From Desulfovibrio sp. UIB00 (GTDB lineage: Bacteria > Desulfobacterota > Desulfovibrionia > Desulfovibrionales > Desulfovibrionaceae): a DNA stretch of 64,000 nucleotides. A program made the translations under genes and the position numbers. This document shows, in pieces, positions 26,710 through 36,427 of this stretch (positions are counted from its first letter, which is position 1; every line of letters starts with the position of its first letter). Where the stretch lies: NCBI RefSeq assembly GCF_022508225.1, contig NZ_JAETXJ010000001.1:558001-622000 (forward strand), given 5' to 3'. A model generated the notes under the pieces. That model was not told where the DNA came from, made no database searches, and saw nothing but the letters and a program-made list of their open reading frames with translations.

Positions 26710-28031
26710 AAGGAACCTCCGTCACGGGCCAGCCCGTAGACCAGCTCGCGGCTCTGGCAGTCAAGACGCTGCATGCGCTCCGCCAGTGTATGCGCCTCCA
26801 TTGTCAGTGCGGCTTCGCTGTCTGCTGCGGAAGCGGCACCTTCAAGAGGCGCGCATAAAGGCTGATGGCCGGGGTTGGAAGCGCCGTGCGCCTCCAGTGC
26901 GGCGGCTATCAGCCGGGGGATGTCCATAAACGCGCAGCGGCCTGTAAGGAAAAGATCCACTGCGGCCTCGTTGGCGGCGTTGAGCACTACGCAACGTCCG
27001 CCACGGTTTTCCAGCACCTGCTTGGCCAGTCCAAGACAGGGAAAAGCGCTTTCGTCCGGTTCATGAAAGGTAAGCGGCTTTGCCGTAAGGTCAAGCGGCG
27101 GTACGTTCACCGGCATGCAGCGCGGCCAGAGCAGGCAGGCCGCAATGGCCATGCGCATGTCTGGCGTGCCGAGCTGGGCAAGCTGGCTGCCATCGTGAAA
27201 TTCCACAAGCGAATGCACCACGGACTGCGGATGCACCAGCACCTTGATGCGTTCGGCAGGCACGCCGTAGAGGTGAAAAGCCTCAATGACCTCCAGCCCC
27301 TTGTTCATGAGCGTGGCCGAATCAATGGTGATTTTGGCTCCCATGCTCCAGTTGGGGTGCTTGAGGGCCTGCTCTGGCGTAACGGCGCTCAGGGCCTCGA
27401 GTGTCCAGCCGCGAAACGGCCCGCCGGAGGCTGTGAGAATGAGCCGTTCCACTTCCTGCCCGCGCCCGGCAAGACACTGAAAAATGGCATTGTGTTCGGA
27501 ATCCACGGGCAGCACCACGGCCCCTGTGCGGGCGCACACGCGGCGCACAAGGTCGCCAGCCAGCACCAGGGATTCCTTGTTGGCAAGGCAGATGATCTTT
27601 CCTGCCAGAGCCGCCGCCAGCGTTCCGGCAAGTCCCGCAGCGCCCACCTGTGCGGAAAGCACGGTGGAAGCCTCGGGCAGGGAGGCCAGCTCCGCGTACC
27701 CCTCGCTCCCCACAAGAATACGGGGGCGGTAGTCCGCAGGCAGCAGCGCGCGCAGTTTGGTTGCGGATTCCTCGTCAAGCACAGCCAGATGTGGCGGCCG
27801 CCATGTGAGGGCCTGTTCCGCAAGACGCTGCACGTTGCGGGCGCAGGCGAAACCCACCATGCGGAAGGCCTGCGGGTGCGCTGCGGCAACTTCCAGCGTG
27901 CTGCGCCCTATGGAGCCTGTGGAACCCAGAAGTACCAGACTACGCGGCCAAGTTTGCTGCCAGCTTTCACCGGGGGCGTCAGAAATGTAATTGATGGAAG
28001 GGCCGCCCAGGCCGGGCCAGAGTTGCGCCAT
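26703..28031 (-). CDS. dxr: 1-deoxy-D-xylulose 5-phosphate reductoisomerase
   Basis: Dxr converts DXP to 2-C-methyl-D-erythritol 4-phosphate with NADPH, the committed step of the MEP isoprenoid pathway. The 442-residue protein shows GSTGSIGRSTLEV (NADPH site), NKESLVLAG, the active-site SEHNAIFQCL and IDSATLMNKGLEVIEAFHLY. It is longer than the usual 400 residues: about 30 extra at the N-terminus and an Ala-rich insert near 385-410 (LEGAASAADSEAALT). The ATG at 28031 has AGGA 11 nt upstream. Confidence 0.95.
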   Translation of the reverse strand: MAQLWPGLGGPSINYISDAPGESWQQTWPRSLVLLGSTGSIGRSTLEVAAAHPQAFRMVGFACARNVQRLAEQALTWRPPHLAVLDEESATKLRALLPADYRPRILVGSEGYAELASLPEASTVLSAQVGAAGLAGTLAAALAGKIICLANKESLVLAGDLVRRVCARTGAVVLPVDSEHNAIFQCLAGRGQEVERLILTASGGPFRGWTLEALSAVTPEQALKHPNWSMGAKITIDSATLMNKGLEVIEAFHLYGVPAERIKVLVHPQSVVHSLVEFHDGSQLAQLGTPDMRMAIAACLLWPRCMPVNVPPLDLTAKPLTFHEPDESAFPCLGLAKQVLENRGGRCVVLNAANEAAVDLFLTGRCAFMDIPRLIAAALEAHGASNPGHQPLCAPLEGAASAADSEAALTMEAHTLAERMQRLDCQSRELVYGLARDGGSLC

Positions 28032-28235
28032 GGTGAGGTTGTCCTTTAATGGGCGCGCGCAGGTGCTCGCGGCGCGTGTGCGCATAAGATTGGTACTGCG
28101 GCAAAAAATTCAAGCTCCCCGGTGGGGGATAACCGAGGATTTCAAAATAAAGAGGCTCTAAGGGACATTAACACGATGAGAATCTTCGCCCCCCGCCGCA
28201 AGCAGGGGGCAAAAGAGTCATAGTGCCAACAGGCC

Positions 28236-29040
28236 CTAAAAGAAGAAAAACCACTGGTCAACAACGGCCACCATGGGCATGGCAAACAGCAGGCTGTCGG
28301 CTCTGTCGAGGATACCGCCGTGCCCTGGCAGCAGATTGCCGGAATCCTTGATGTTTACCGAACGCTTGAGGGCGGATTCAAAGAGGTCGCCCAACTGGGC
28401 GAAGGCGTTGATCGCAATGCCCAGCAGAGCAAAGGAGAACCAGCCGGTCTTGCCGTATATTTCGCCGTAAATGGCGCAAAAGATCACGCAGCCAACAAGG
28501 CTGCCCACCGCGCCTTCCGAGCTTTTCTTGGGGCTGACGCGGGGCCACAGTTTGTGGTGCCCAAAGCGTGTGCCCACAAAGTAGGCGGTGGTGTCGGAAA
28601 TGGCCACCGCCGCAATAACAAAGATGAGTTTGGTGGTGGAAAGATAGGTCGCCGGGAGCAGCAGCAGGGGCACATAGGCCAGCCCCGCCATAAAGATGCC
28701 GCTGGAGGCAAAGGCATTGTCGTCTTCAACAACATCCCACCGGAAAAGAAAACTCATGGACGCCAGCACAAAGCCTGCGCCGAGGCAGACCAGAGCATCT
28801 TGCGGTCTGTGCAGCCATGTGAGGCAGATCATGCACCAGCCAAGCACGATGGCGCAAATGCGGCTGGGCACACGGCTGGAACCCCAGAACAGGGAGTAGA
28901 ACTCCCACAGGCCGAGGGCGCATACCAGCAAAATGACAAACAGCAAGGGCAGGCCCCTGAGCCAGAGTGCCAGCAGCAAGACAGCGGCAAGGGCAAGGCC
29001 TGTGAAAATACGGCGAATATCGATGGATTGCGTTGAAGGA

Positions 29041-29051
<11 letters not shown>
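28236..29051 (-). CDS. cdsA: Phosphatidate cytidylyltransferase (CDP-diglyceride synthase)
   Basis: CdsA makes CDP-diacylglycerol from phosphatidic acid and CTP, the entry to phospholipid synthesis. The 271-residue protein has about eight membrane helices and the C-terminal signature FESALKRSVNIKDSGNLLPG followed by HGGILDR. The ATG at 29051 lies inside the end of uppS (11-bp overlap) with GGAG upstream. The 204-bp gap before dxr holds a GC-rich inverted repeat near 28191-28212 without a T run and nothing else I can assign. Confidence 0.93.
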
Positions 29052-29763
<712 letters not shown>

Positions 29764-29833
29764 GCAAAAGCCTGTGGTGAAAAGTCCTGCGGGTCTGCGG
29801 AATGGTCTGCGGCCTTGTCTGCGGCGGCAAAGC

Positions 29834-29862
29834 CGCGCCCCGCAATGTGCTTGCGGGGCGCG
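29834..29862. repeat. GC-rich 12-bp inverted repeat between frr and uppS
   Basis: CGCGCCCCGCAA and TTGCGGGGCGCG are perfect arms around a 5-nt loop. No T run follows on either strand, so it is not a standard terminator. Within an operon it may protect the upstream pyrH-frr mRNA or lower downstream expression. Confidence 0.6.
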
Positions 29863-29891
29863 CGCAACCCGGGCGGAAAATCCGCCATGGG

Positions 29892-30452
29892 CTAGATTTC
29901 CATGATTTCCTTTTCTTTGGCCGCGCACTTTTTGTCGGCATCAGCCACAAACTTGTCCGTCAGCTTTTGTACGTCTTCAGAAGCCTTCTTCTGTTCGTCT
30001 TCGCTGATGGCCTTGTCTTTTTCCAGCTTTTTCAGGCTGTCGTTGGCGTCGCGGCGCACGTTGCGCACTGCCACCTTGGCGTCCTCGGTGTATTTGCGGG
30101 CCACTTTGACCAGATCCTTGCGGCGGTCTTCGGTCAACGGCGGTATCATGATGCGGATAACCTTGCCGTCATTGATGGGCGTAAGGCCCAGATCAGACTT
30201 CAGAATGGCCTTTTCAATCACCGAAATTCCGCCCTTGTCCCAGGGCTGGATAGTCACGGTGCGGCTGTCGGGCACGGCAACGGAGGCCATCTGGCTGATG
30301 GGCGTGGGGGTGCCGTAGTAGTCGCCCTTGATGCCGTCCACCAGGGCGGTGGAGGCGCGGCCCGTGCGCAGCTTGGAAAAATCGCGTTCCTGCGCGGCAA
30401 TGGCCTTTTCCATACGGTCTTCGGCGTCCAGAAGGATGCTGTCTATATCCAT
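29892..30452 (-). CDS. frr: Ribosome recycling factor
   Basis: RRF splits post-termination ribosomes with EF-G. The 186-residue length matches E. coli (185), with the conserved [20 protein letters not shown] and [20 protein letters not shown] segments. AAGGAG stands 9 nt before the ATG at 30452. It follows pyrH by 20 bp. Confidence 0.97.
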   Translation of the reverse strand: MDIDSILLDAEDRMEKAIAAQERDFSKLRTGRASTALVDGIKGDYYGTPTPISQMASVAVPDSRTVTIQPWDKGGISVIEKAILKSDLGLTPINDGKVIRIMIPPLTEDRRKDLVKVARKYTEDAKVAVRNVRRDANDSLKKLEKDKAISEDEQKKASEDVQKLTDKFVADADKKCAAKEKEIMEI

Positions 30453-30472
30453 CAGTATTCTCCTTGGGGGGC

Positions 30473-31186
30473 TCAGTTCTGAACGATGGTGCCTACGGAT
30501 TCGCCGGTGACGGCGCGGCAGATGTCGCCGCCAAACATGCGGCACACGATGATGGGCACGTTGTTATCGCGCACAAGGGCAAAGGCCGTGGCGTCCATGA
30601 CGCCCAGATGGCGCGCCAGTGTTTCGTCATAGGTGATGCTGTCGTACTTGACGGCATCGGAATATTTGTTGGGGTCTTTGTCGTAGATGCCGTCAACCTT
30701 GGTTGCCTTGATGATGGCGTCGCACTTCAGTTCCATGCCGCGCAGGGCGGCGGTGGTGTCGGTGGTGAAGTATGGGTTGCCGGTGCCTGCGGCGCAGATG
30801 ACCACGCGGCCCTTTTCCATGTGGCGCAGGGCGCGGCGGCGGATGAAGGGTTCGCACACTTCCTGCATGGTGATGGCCGAAAGCACGCGCGTGGGGTAGC
30901 CCAGCTTTTCCAGCATGTCCTGCACGGCCAGCGCGTTGAGCACAGTGGCCAGCATGCCCATGTAGTCGGCGGACGAACGTTCCATGCCCTTGGCCGAGCC
31001 GGAAAGCCCGCGAAAAATATTGCCCCCGCCAATCACAAGGGCCATTTCCACGCCCATTTCGAGCACAGTGCCGATTTCACGGCAGATGGTGGCTACGGTT
31101 TCCGGGTCAATGCCGGTCTTGTTTTCTCCGGCCAGGGCCTCGCCGCTCAGCTTGAGCAGCACGCGCTTGTATTTCAGTGTGGGCAT
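30473..31186 (-). CDS. pyrH: UMP kinase
   Basis: PyrH phosphorylates UMP to UDP. The 237-residue hexameric amino-acid-kinase-fold enzyme shows [19 protein letters not shown] and [16 protein letters not shown]. The ATG at 31186 with AAGGCGG upstream begins at the conserved N-terminus. It heads the pyrH-frr-uppS-cdsA-dxr-rseP-tsaB run; a promoter could lie in the 196-bp gap at 31187-31382, which also contains a nested inverted repeat (GCCGCTC/GAGCGGC). Confidence 0.97.
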   Translation of the reverse strand: MPTLKYKRVLLKLSGEALAGENKTGIDPETVATICREIGTVLEMGVEMALVIGGGNIFRGLSGSAKGMERSSADYMGMLATVLNALAVQDMLEKLGYPTRVLSAITMQEVCEPFIRRRALRHMEKGRVVICAAGTGNPYFTTDTTAALRGMELKCDAIIKATKVDGIYDKDPNKYSDAVKYDSITYDETLARHLGVMDATAFALVRDNNVPIIVCRMFGGDICRAVTGESVGTIVQN

Positions 31187-31382
31187 GAGTCCGCCTTGGT
31201 AAAGGCTGAGGTGTTGCGGGCTTTCGCCGGACGCAGGAAAAGGGCTGGGCTTTTGGCCCTGCCCCAAAACGAAAGAATCGTAACAGAATTTGCGCGCAGC
31301 TCAAAGTGTTTTTGCATCAGCAGTCCCGGCAGGGCCTGGGCCGCTCTGCGCAGACTCCACTGGCGCAGTCTGGGAGCGGCGA

Positions 31383-31691
31383 CTACGCCTGCTTGGGCCA
31401 TTCCTCCACAGTGAAGGGCAGGCTTTGGGCCATCTGGGCCAGAGCCTCGCGCGCTTCTCGCTCTCTGTGAGGTGAAAAGATAACCCGCAGCAGGGCTGTC
31501 TTGTTTTCAAGCACGGTAAAATAGGCGATGTGCTCATAGGCTTCGAGCAAAAAGCGGAACAGCCCCGTATGCTCCGGCGTAATGCGCACCAAAAGGCTGG
31601 CGCTGCGCGTTGGCGGCGGCAGTGAGGGAGCTGGCTTGCGCCTTTCGCGCAGCGAAGGTGGACCGGAAGCGGAACCTCGTGCGCGCGGCAT
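31383..31691 (-). CDS. DUF4911-family protein
   Basis: The 102-residue protein has an Arg/Pro/Ser-rich start followed by a compact domain: SASLLVRITPEHTGLFRFLL, EAYEHIAYFTVLENKTALLR and VIFSPHREREAREALAQMAQ. The beta-alpha-beta pattern resembles a small ligand-binding or ACT-like fold, and the sequence fits DUF4911, found next to diverse genes in delta-proteobacteria. Function unknown. Its ATG overlaps the azlD stop in a TAATG junction, so it is translated with the branched-chain amino acid exporter and could sense its substrate. Confidence 0.75.
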   Translation of the reverse strand: MPRARGSASGPPSLRERRKPAPSLPPPTRSASLLVRITPEHTGLFRFLLEAYEHIAYFTVLENKTALLRVIFSPHREREAREALAQMAQSLPFTVEEWPKQA

Positions 31692-32041
31692 TAGTACAAC
31701 CCGGCCCAGCGGGCCAGAATCACCAGCCCGAGGCCAAAGGCAATGGTGAGAAAATAGTTCTTTGACCACCACGCGACCAGCAGAGAGGGCAGGGCCACCA
31801 TCAGAAACAGGTTGGAAGGCCCGGCGTTGAAATGCCCTTCGTAAAAAAACACGTCCGGCCCCACCAGGGCAGCCATGACGGCGACGGGCACAAAGGACAG
31901 CCAGTGCCGCAGCAGCGGCGGCAGGCTGTCGCCCTTCAAAAAGGTGACAGGCAGGATTTTTGGCAGAACCGTAACCAGAACACTGCCAAGAAGGCAGAGC
32001 ATCAGGGCCGCATGGGTGCTGAACCATCCACTTTCGTTCAT
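31691..32041 (-). CDS. azlD: AzlD-family small subunit of branched-chain amino acid exporter
   Basis: The 116-residue protein has four hydrophobic segments typical of AzlD, with TVLPKILPVTFLKGDSLPP in the conserved loop. With AzlC it forms an exporter of branched-chain amino acids (and analogues) in Bacillus and others. Its ATGA start overlaps the azlC stop. Confidence 0.9.
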   Translation of the reverse strand: MNESGWFSTHAALMLCLLGSVLVTVLPKILPVTFLKGDSLPPLLRHWLSFVPVAVMAALVGPDVFFYEGHFNAGPSNLFLMVALPSLLVAWWSKNYFLTIAFGLGLVILARWAGLY

Positions 32042-32838
32042 GATTCGGCCTCCTCTGTGCGTGGCGTCGCCATGTTGCTGATAGTGCGGCTGTCTGCATC
32101 CTTGTTTTGCTGGTCGGCAAGGTCAATGGGCGTGCCCTCGTGCTGCGCCTTGCGCACCAGCAGCCATGTGCCAAGGCTTGCGCCCAGCACCGTGGCAACG
32201 GCAATGTTCCACTGAGTCATGCCCGCAGCCTTGAGGCTGATGGAGAGCGTGGTGGTAAAGAGTGCCACCAGCACGTGCAGGCGGCTGACGCACTGTGGCA
32301 CCAGCAGGGCCAGAAACATGGCGGTGAGGGCATAATCAAGGCCCAGCGGCTTAACATCGCTCACAAGCTCGCCGCAGAACGCGCCAATGGCGGCACCGGA
32401 AACCCATCCCAGTTGCGCGGTCTGGTTGCAGACAAAGAGTGTGGTGAGGCTTCGCTGCCAGCCGTTCTGAAAAGCCGTGACATGGACGGCAAAGGTCTCG
32501 TCCGTAAGGCCGAGGCCCAGCAGAAAGCGTTGCCCGCGCGGCAGGCCCGCCAGCCATGGGGATTCTGCGGCGGATTGCAGCAGATAGCGCAGGTTTACAA
32601 TAAAGACCGCCGCCATAATGGAGAGCGCGCTTGCGCCAGCGCCCCACATGCCCGCGAACACGAACTGGCCGGAGCCGGAAAACATGAGCACGGACATGGC
32701 GACAGCCAAGGAGGGCGGGATGTTGTTCTTGACGGCAAGAACCCCAAAAGCGAAGCCTACGGGCAGGTAGCCCAGCACAATGGGCAGTGCGCGCCGCAGG
32801 CCCTCCGCCAGGGGGGAAGCGGAAGATATGCCGGACAT
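32038..32838 (-). CDS. azlC: AzlC-family large subunit of branched-chain amino acid exporter
   Basis: The 266-residue integral membrane protein contains the family motifs LPIVLGYLPVGFAFGVLA, FSGSGQFV and NLRYLLQSAAESPWL. GAGG lies 8 nt before the ATG at 32838. It is the first gene of azlC-azlD-DUF4911. The 301-bp gap upstream contains a long inverted repeat at 33027-33083 and presumably the promoter; no gene there is supported. Confidence 0.92.
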   Translation of the reverse strand: MSGISSASPLAEGLRRALPIVLGYLPVGFAFGVLAVKNNIPPSLAVAMSVLMFSGSGQFVFAGMWGAGASALSIMAAVFIVNLRYLLQSAAESPWLAGLPRGQRFLLGLGLTDETFAVHVTAFQNGWQRSLTTLFVCNQTAQLGWVSGAAIGAFCGELVSDVKPLGLDYALTAMFLALLVPQCVSRLHVLVALFTTTLSISLKAAGMTQWNIAVATVLGASLGTWLLVRKAQHEGTPIDLADQQNKDADSRTISNMATPRTEEAES

Positions 32839-33026
32839 GTCATAACCTCGATAAAAGTAAGACAATGAGGCTACGCCCTTTGGCCCTGGCTGGCAAGCCG
32901 GAGCCGGGTATTGGTTCCAGGTCCGGCGGCTGGCGGGGGGGCTGCTGATGCCCGTCTGGCATGAGCCAAGCAGAAGCAATGGAGAAGGCAGGGTGTTTCG
33001 GTTGCTGCCATCCAGCCTCGAAGCGA

Positions 33027-33083
33027 AATTTGCCTGTCTTCGTGAAGGGCCGCAAGGGCAGACTCCACGAAGGCAGGCAAATT
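33027..33083. repeat. 18-bp inverted repeat upstream of azlC
   Basis: AATTTGCCTGTCTTCGTG (33027-33044) and CACGAAGGCAGGCAAATT (33066-33083) pair over 18 bp with one G-U-type mismatch around a 21-nt loop. No T run follows on the minus strand. It lies between the HPP gene and azlC and could be a terminator of the former, a leader structure of the latter, or an operator. Confidence 0.7.
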
Positions 33084-33139
33084 GTTATGCAACAGTGCTG
33101 CAAATATGGATTGTCAGGGCCACGTTTTTTGTAAGGCCC

Positions 33140-33679
33140 TTACCACCAGAAGAGGGGATACCTCTTGCGGGCGGCGAGATTATTGGCGGCATAGGCCAGG
33201 GCCAGCATGCAGATGGCCCCCGCTGCGCAGGGCAGGAGCACATACCAGTAGCCGAGACTGTGGATGCCGGGGCCGCCGATGACCGCGATAAGGGCCGTTG
33301 CGCCGCCCGGAGGATGCAGGGTCTGCGTTGCGTGCATAAGGGCAATGGCTGTGGAAACGGCAAGGCCCGAGGCCAGCACTGGATTATCACTGAAGAGTAG
33401 CTGGCAGCTCACACCCACAAGCGCGGAAAGCACGTGCCCGCCCACAAGATTGCGGGGCTGGGCCAGCGGGCTGTGGGGCGCGCCAAAGGCCAGCACGGCG
33501 GAAGCGCCGAACGAGCCGATGAGCAGAGGCAGATTCCATTCCTGCGCGCAGAGCTTTTCAAGCAGCGCAAGGCTGATTATGGACAGGCAACTGCCTGCCC
33601 ACGCCCAGAATATTTCATTCCAGTCGGCCCTGGGCGGGGCCATTGTGCCTGCCCGCAGGCGGCGCAAAACACGCATCAT
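33140..33679 (-). CDS. HPP-family integral membrane protein
   Basis: The 179-residue protein has about four to five membrane helices and the defining HPPGGATAL motif near residue 122. HPP proteins in cyanobacteria and plastids have been reported to carry nitrite; other substrates cannot be excluded. Of three close ATGs, 33685 touches the GAGG, whereas 33679 has it 6 nt upstream, so 33679 is chosen. It is the last gene of the set starting with the Crp/Fnr regulator, 75 bp after the Fe-S membrane protein. Confidence 0.85.
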   Translation of the reverse strand: MMRVLRRLRAGTMAPPRADWNEIFWAWAGSCLSIISLALLEKLCAQEWNLPLLIGSFGASAVLAFGAPHSPLAQPRNLVGGHVLSALVGVSCQLLFSDNPVLASGLAVSTAIALMHATQTLHPPGGATALIAVIGGPGIHSLGYWYVLLPCAAGAICMLALAYAANNLAARKRYPLFWW

Positions 33680-33754
33680 TGGCATCCTCGTTACTAGATG
33701 TTGCGAGAGTCGCGGTGGTGAAGCCGTGCTTCCCTGGTTGAATGAACTGGCTGT

Positions 33755-35128
33755 CTATATACGGGCCATGGCAAGAAAGGCCGCGTGCAGGGCAGCAAGC
33801 AGGGCAATGAGCGTTGGGCCTGCCCATGTTTGCGTTCCGTGCATGCCGTAGCAGGTTATGGAGAGCGCCCTTTGCGGACATACGACCACGCAGTCGCGGC
33901 ACAGATTGCAGTCCTCATTGGGGCCTGATGTCGTCATGGGGTCGCCCATGGCGTCCTGACGGCATACACGCACGCAGGCCATGCAGCGGCGGCAGGAGCC
34001 TGTGCGGCGCACGCGCCATGGCGCAATGCGCCCAATCCACTTTGCCAGCAGCCCTAGCGGGCAGAGGCCCCGGCAGTAGGCGGCGTATCCGGCCTTGCGG
34101 CTGACCAGCAGGGAAGCCGGTACAGCCAGCAGGCCCAGCAAGAGGCCGCAGGCAATAGCCGCCTCCAGCGGCGCGCCCGAAAAACGCAAGAGCAGGGGAA
34201 CGGCAAGGGTCAGGCCCAGCATGGCGAGCCGCAGATATGGCAGCCACCTGGGAGCGCGGCGGGGAATGGATGGAGCCTGGTTGCCGGAGCCGGAATTTTT
34301 TATCACAGATAATCCGTGCGGGCCGCCGGCGCAGGATTTTGCAGCGCTGGCATCCCACACGCCAAAGTAGCAAAGATGGCTGCACCATGCCGCGCCCGCA
34401 ATCAGGGTGGAAAAAGTGAACAGGCCCAGCATGAACCAGCCTCCGCCGCGATATATGGGCGCGGCGGCTATCAGCCCTGGTACAGGCAGATGCAGTTGCC
34501 CGCTGAGCAGAAAACGGCTTTCCAGTGCCAGTCCGAGAACAAGCTGAGCAAAAAAGACAAGTGAAAAGAGCCGCCACAGGCGCATTCTGACCTGCGGAAC
34601 CTTTTTGCCGCTCAGCCATCCGGCTGCGCAGGCCGCCCAGATGCCCGACAGCGCAAGTTGCAGTGATCCCCATTGGGGGAAGAACCGTTCCAGAACGAGC
34701 AGTTGCGGCTTCATAAGCCAGACCGGCAGCAACAGACCAAGGCAAAGGAACAGGGCGGTCAGTTGGGTGCGCGCGTTAGTGTCGCCTTTATGGTAGCGTT
34801 GTCGCGCGGATTCGCGCAGCAGGGGCAGGGCGGCAAGCGCCGTCAGCAGGGCCACGCTCAGCAGGATAACAGCCAGCCTGTGCCACGGTTCGCCCATGAA
34901 CATGCGCATTTGTACAAACTGGGCCGCAGCCCATATCCAGCGGCCAGCCAGCAGGGGCAGCACCAGCAGCAGAAGCAGGCGCACCCATGCGGCGTGGCCC
35001 CAGGCAAGCAGGGCCAGTGCAAGGCAGGTGGCAGCCAGGCCGGGCTGACCGCTACGCCAGAAGTGCGCTCCGGCAGTCAGCAGAGCCAGAAAAGAAGGCA
35101 AGGGGATAAGGCGGGAAGCTCCGCGCAT
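33755..35128 (-). CDS. NapH/NosR-like membrane protein with two 4Fe-4S clusters
   Basis: The 457-residue protein starts with about six membrane helices, continues with a NapH-like core carrying two CxxxC motifs (SHLCYFGVWD region and YCRGLCPLGLL), and ends with two ferredoxin motifs (CRRCMACVRVC and CNLCRDCVVVCP) before a last helix. NapH and NosR relatives pass electrons between the quinone pool or flavodoxin and periplasmic reductases. The extended N-terminal helical half (residues 1-200) is not part of NapH. AAAGGA precedes the ATG. The neighbours (flavodoxin, FMN-barrel, HPP) suggest a membrane redox pathway. Confidence 0.8.
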   Translation of the reverse strand: MRGASRLIPLPSFLALLTAGAHFWRSGQPGLAATCLALALLAWGHAAWVRLLLLLVLPLLAGRWIWAAAQFVQMRMFMGEPWHRLAVILLSVALLTALAALPLLRESARQRYHKGDTNARTQLTALFLCLGLLLPVWLMKPQLLVLERFFPQWGSLQLALSGIWAACAAGWLSGKKVPQVRMRLWRLFSLVFFAQLVLGLALESRFLLSGQLHLPVPGLIAAAPIYRGGGWFMLGLFTFSTLIAGAAWCSHLCYFGVWDASAAKSCAGGPHGLSVIKNSGSGNQAPSIPRRAPRWLPYLRLAMLGLTLAVPLLLRFSGAPLEAAIACGLLLGLLAVPASLLVSRKAGYAAYCRGLCPLGLLAKWIGRIAPWRVRRTGSCRRCMACVRVCRQDAMGDPMTTSGPNEDCNLCRDCVVVCPQRALSITCYGMHGTQTWAGPTLIALLAALHAAFLAMARI

Positions 35129-35195
35129 GTCAGACTTCCTTTACATTCGGCATGTTGTGGCGCTACTACGCGCCGCCGTGCATGGGGTGAGGCGT

Positions 35196-35648
35196 TTACT
35201 TGGGCAGTTTGCGCTTGCCCACCAGATCCACAATATCAATGCGTACCACGCCTGTGCGGGCAAGGGCGGCATCCGGCGTGGGCGTGGGGCAAAGGGCGGC
35301 GTAGCGCCCTGCCAGGGCATCAAGGGCGAGGCCCTTTTCCGCCGGGTCATCCACAATCACGGCGCGGCCAGTGCCGCACAGCGATTTGTAATAGGTCGTG
35401 GATTTTTCCCTGTGAATGGTCACATCCGCGCAAAGGGTAAAGGCCACATTGGGATTGCGGCGGATACAGTCCAGCTTGTGCCCTTCAAGGGCGCAGTGGA
35501 TATAGATGCAGTTGCCCTGGCGCACGAAGTTAAGCGGAATGACATAGGGAAATTCCCCATCGTGCATGGCAAGGCAGAGGTCTTCAGCAGTGGAAAAAAC
35601 TTCGTCAAAAAATGCCGGGTCAAGGCATTCGCGGTTCTGTTTGCGCAT
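35196..35648 (-). CDS. Pyridoxamine 5'-phosphate oxidase-fold (NimA-like) flavoprotein
   Basis: The 150-residue split-barrel protein resembles the NimA/Pnp-ox-like family: LCLAMHDGEFPYVIPLNFV, IYIHCALEGHKLDCIRRNPN and VAFTLC. These bind FMN or related cofactors and reduce small nitro or other substrates; the exact reaction is not predictable. GGAG sits 7 nt before the ATG at 35648, which fixes the start inside a longer open frame. It is 31 bp after the flavodoxin gene. Confidence 0.85.
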   Translation of the reverse strand: MRKQNRECLDPAFFDEVFSTAEDLCLAMHDGEFPYVIPLNFVRQGNCIYIHCALEGHKLDCIRRNPNVAFTLCADVTIHREKSTTYYKSLCGTGRAVIVDDPAEKGLALDALAGRYAALCPTPTPDAALARTGVVRIDIVDLVGKRKLPK

Positions 35649-35679
35649 TTGCAGCTCCTGATACTGGCCTGCTGGCTGG

Positions 35680-36261
35680 TTACAGCGAGGTATTGCTGCC
35701 GATGTGTTCCGGCATGGATAAAATGTCTGCGGCAATGCAGGGGGTTGGCGTCACAGAAAAACTGGCAGTTTGTTTTTGCAGGCTACGTTGCCAGTGCAGG
35801 CGCGCCGCCGCAAGATCTGTCGCGTCCGGGTGGCGTGCTGCCTCGCGCAGACGGGCCAGCCGCTCGGGGCTCAGGGGATGCCCGCCCTTGCGCTGCGATG
35901 CGGCAACCACCTGCGGATTAACCCTGCCCTGACACAAGAATCCATCAACTACCGTATTGCCGCCAGCCTGTAAAATTTCATGTGTTGCAGCCATGCAGCG
36001 GCGGGCGTGGTCTGAATGGGGCCACGCGCCCAGCGTGCCGAAAAAAAATACGTCCTTGCCGCGTACACGCTCCATGTAGCGAAGGGCGCGGGCATCAGGC
36101 AGGCCTTTGCGCACCCAGAAGCCCAGGGCCAGCATATCGAAGTCATCCGGCTCAGGTGCGTTGCGCACGGGAAAGCAGGGAAGACCCGAGGTATCGGCCA
36201 AGGCCTCAGCCACTTTACGGGTATTGCCCGTGCAGGAAGAATAAACAATGCAAGCGTTCAT
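35680..36261 (-). CDS. Flavodoxin-family protein
   Basis: The 193-residue protein begins MNACIVYSSCTGNTRKVAEA, a flavodoxin phosphate-binding loop (SSxTGNT). It continues with DDFDMLALGFWVRKGLPDARA and FFFGTLGAWPHSDHA, loops expected to hold FMN. The last 60 residues extend beyond a standard flavodoxin and contain LPEHIGS-type loops of unknown role. It lies between the Crp/Fnr regulator and the FMN-barrel gene and could be the electron donor for the linked NapH-like protein. Confidence 0.85.
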   Translation of the reverse strand: MNACIVYSSCTGNTRKVAEALADTSGLPCFPVRNAPEPDDFDMLALGFWVRKGLPDARALRYMERVRGKDVFFFGTLGAWPHSDHARRCMAATHEILQAGGNTVVDGFLCQGRVNPQVVAASQRKGGHPLSPERLARLREAARHPDATDLAAARLHWQRSLQKQTASFSVTPTPCIAADILSMPEHIGSNTSL

Positions 36262-36281
36262 GCTGATCCTGAAAAACTGTT

Positions 36282-36330
36282 TTGAGAAGTTTCCTTCTCA
36301 AGGCCTTTAAAGCGCTCTCTGGCGAGCGCT
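36282..36330 (-). terminator. Two hairpins between the Crp/Fnr gene and the flavodoxin gene
   Basis: Reading leftward after the regulator, AGCGCTC/GAGCGCT (36330-36311) is followed by TTAAAGG, and a second stem TTGAGAAG/CTTCTCAA (36301-36282) precedes AAACAGTTTTTC. Each is a modest intrinsic terminator; together they could partly separate the regulator transcript from the flavodoxin gene. Confidence 0.5.
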
Positions 36331-36427
36331 CGTTCATAAAGTCGGTGCAGCCTGAGTGGATGCACCTTCATTGTATACCGGTCAAAGCTGCGCCTGCTGC
36401 CGACAGAGCGGTATCCTGTGAAGCACC

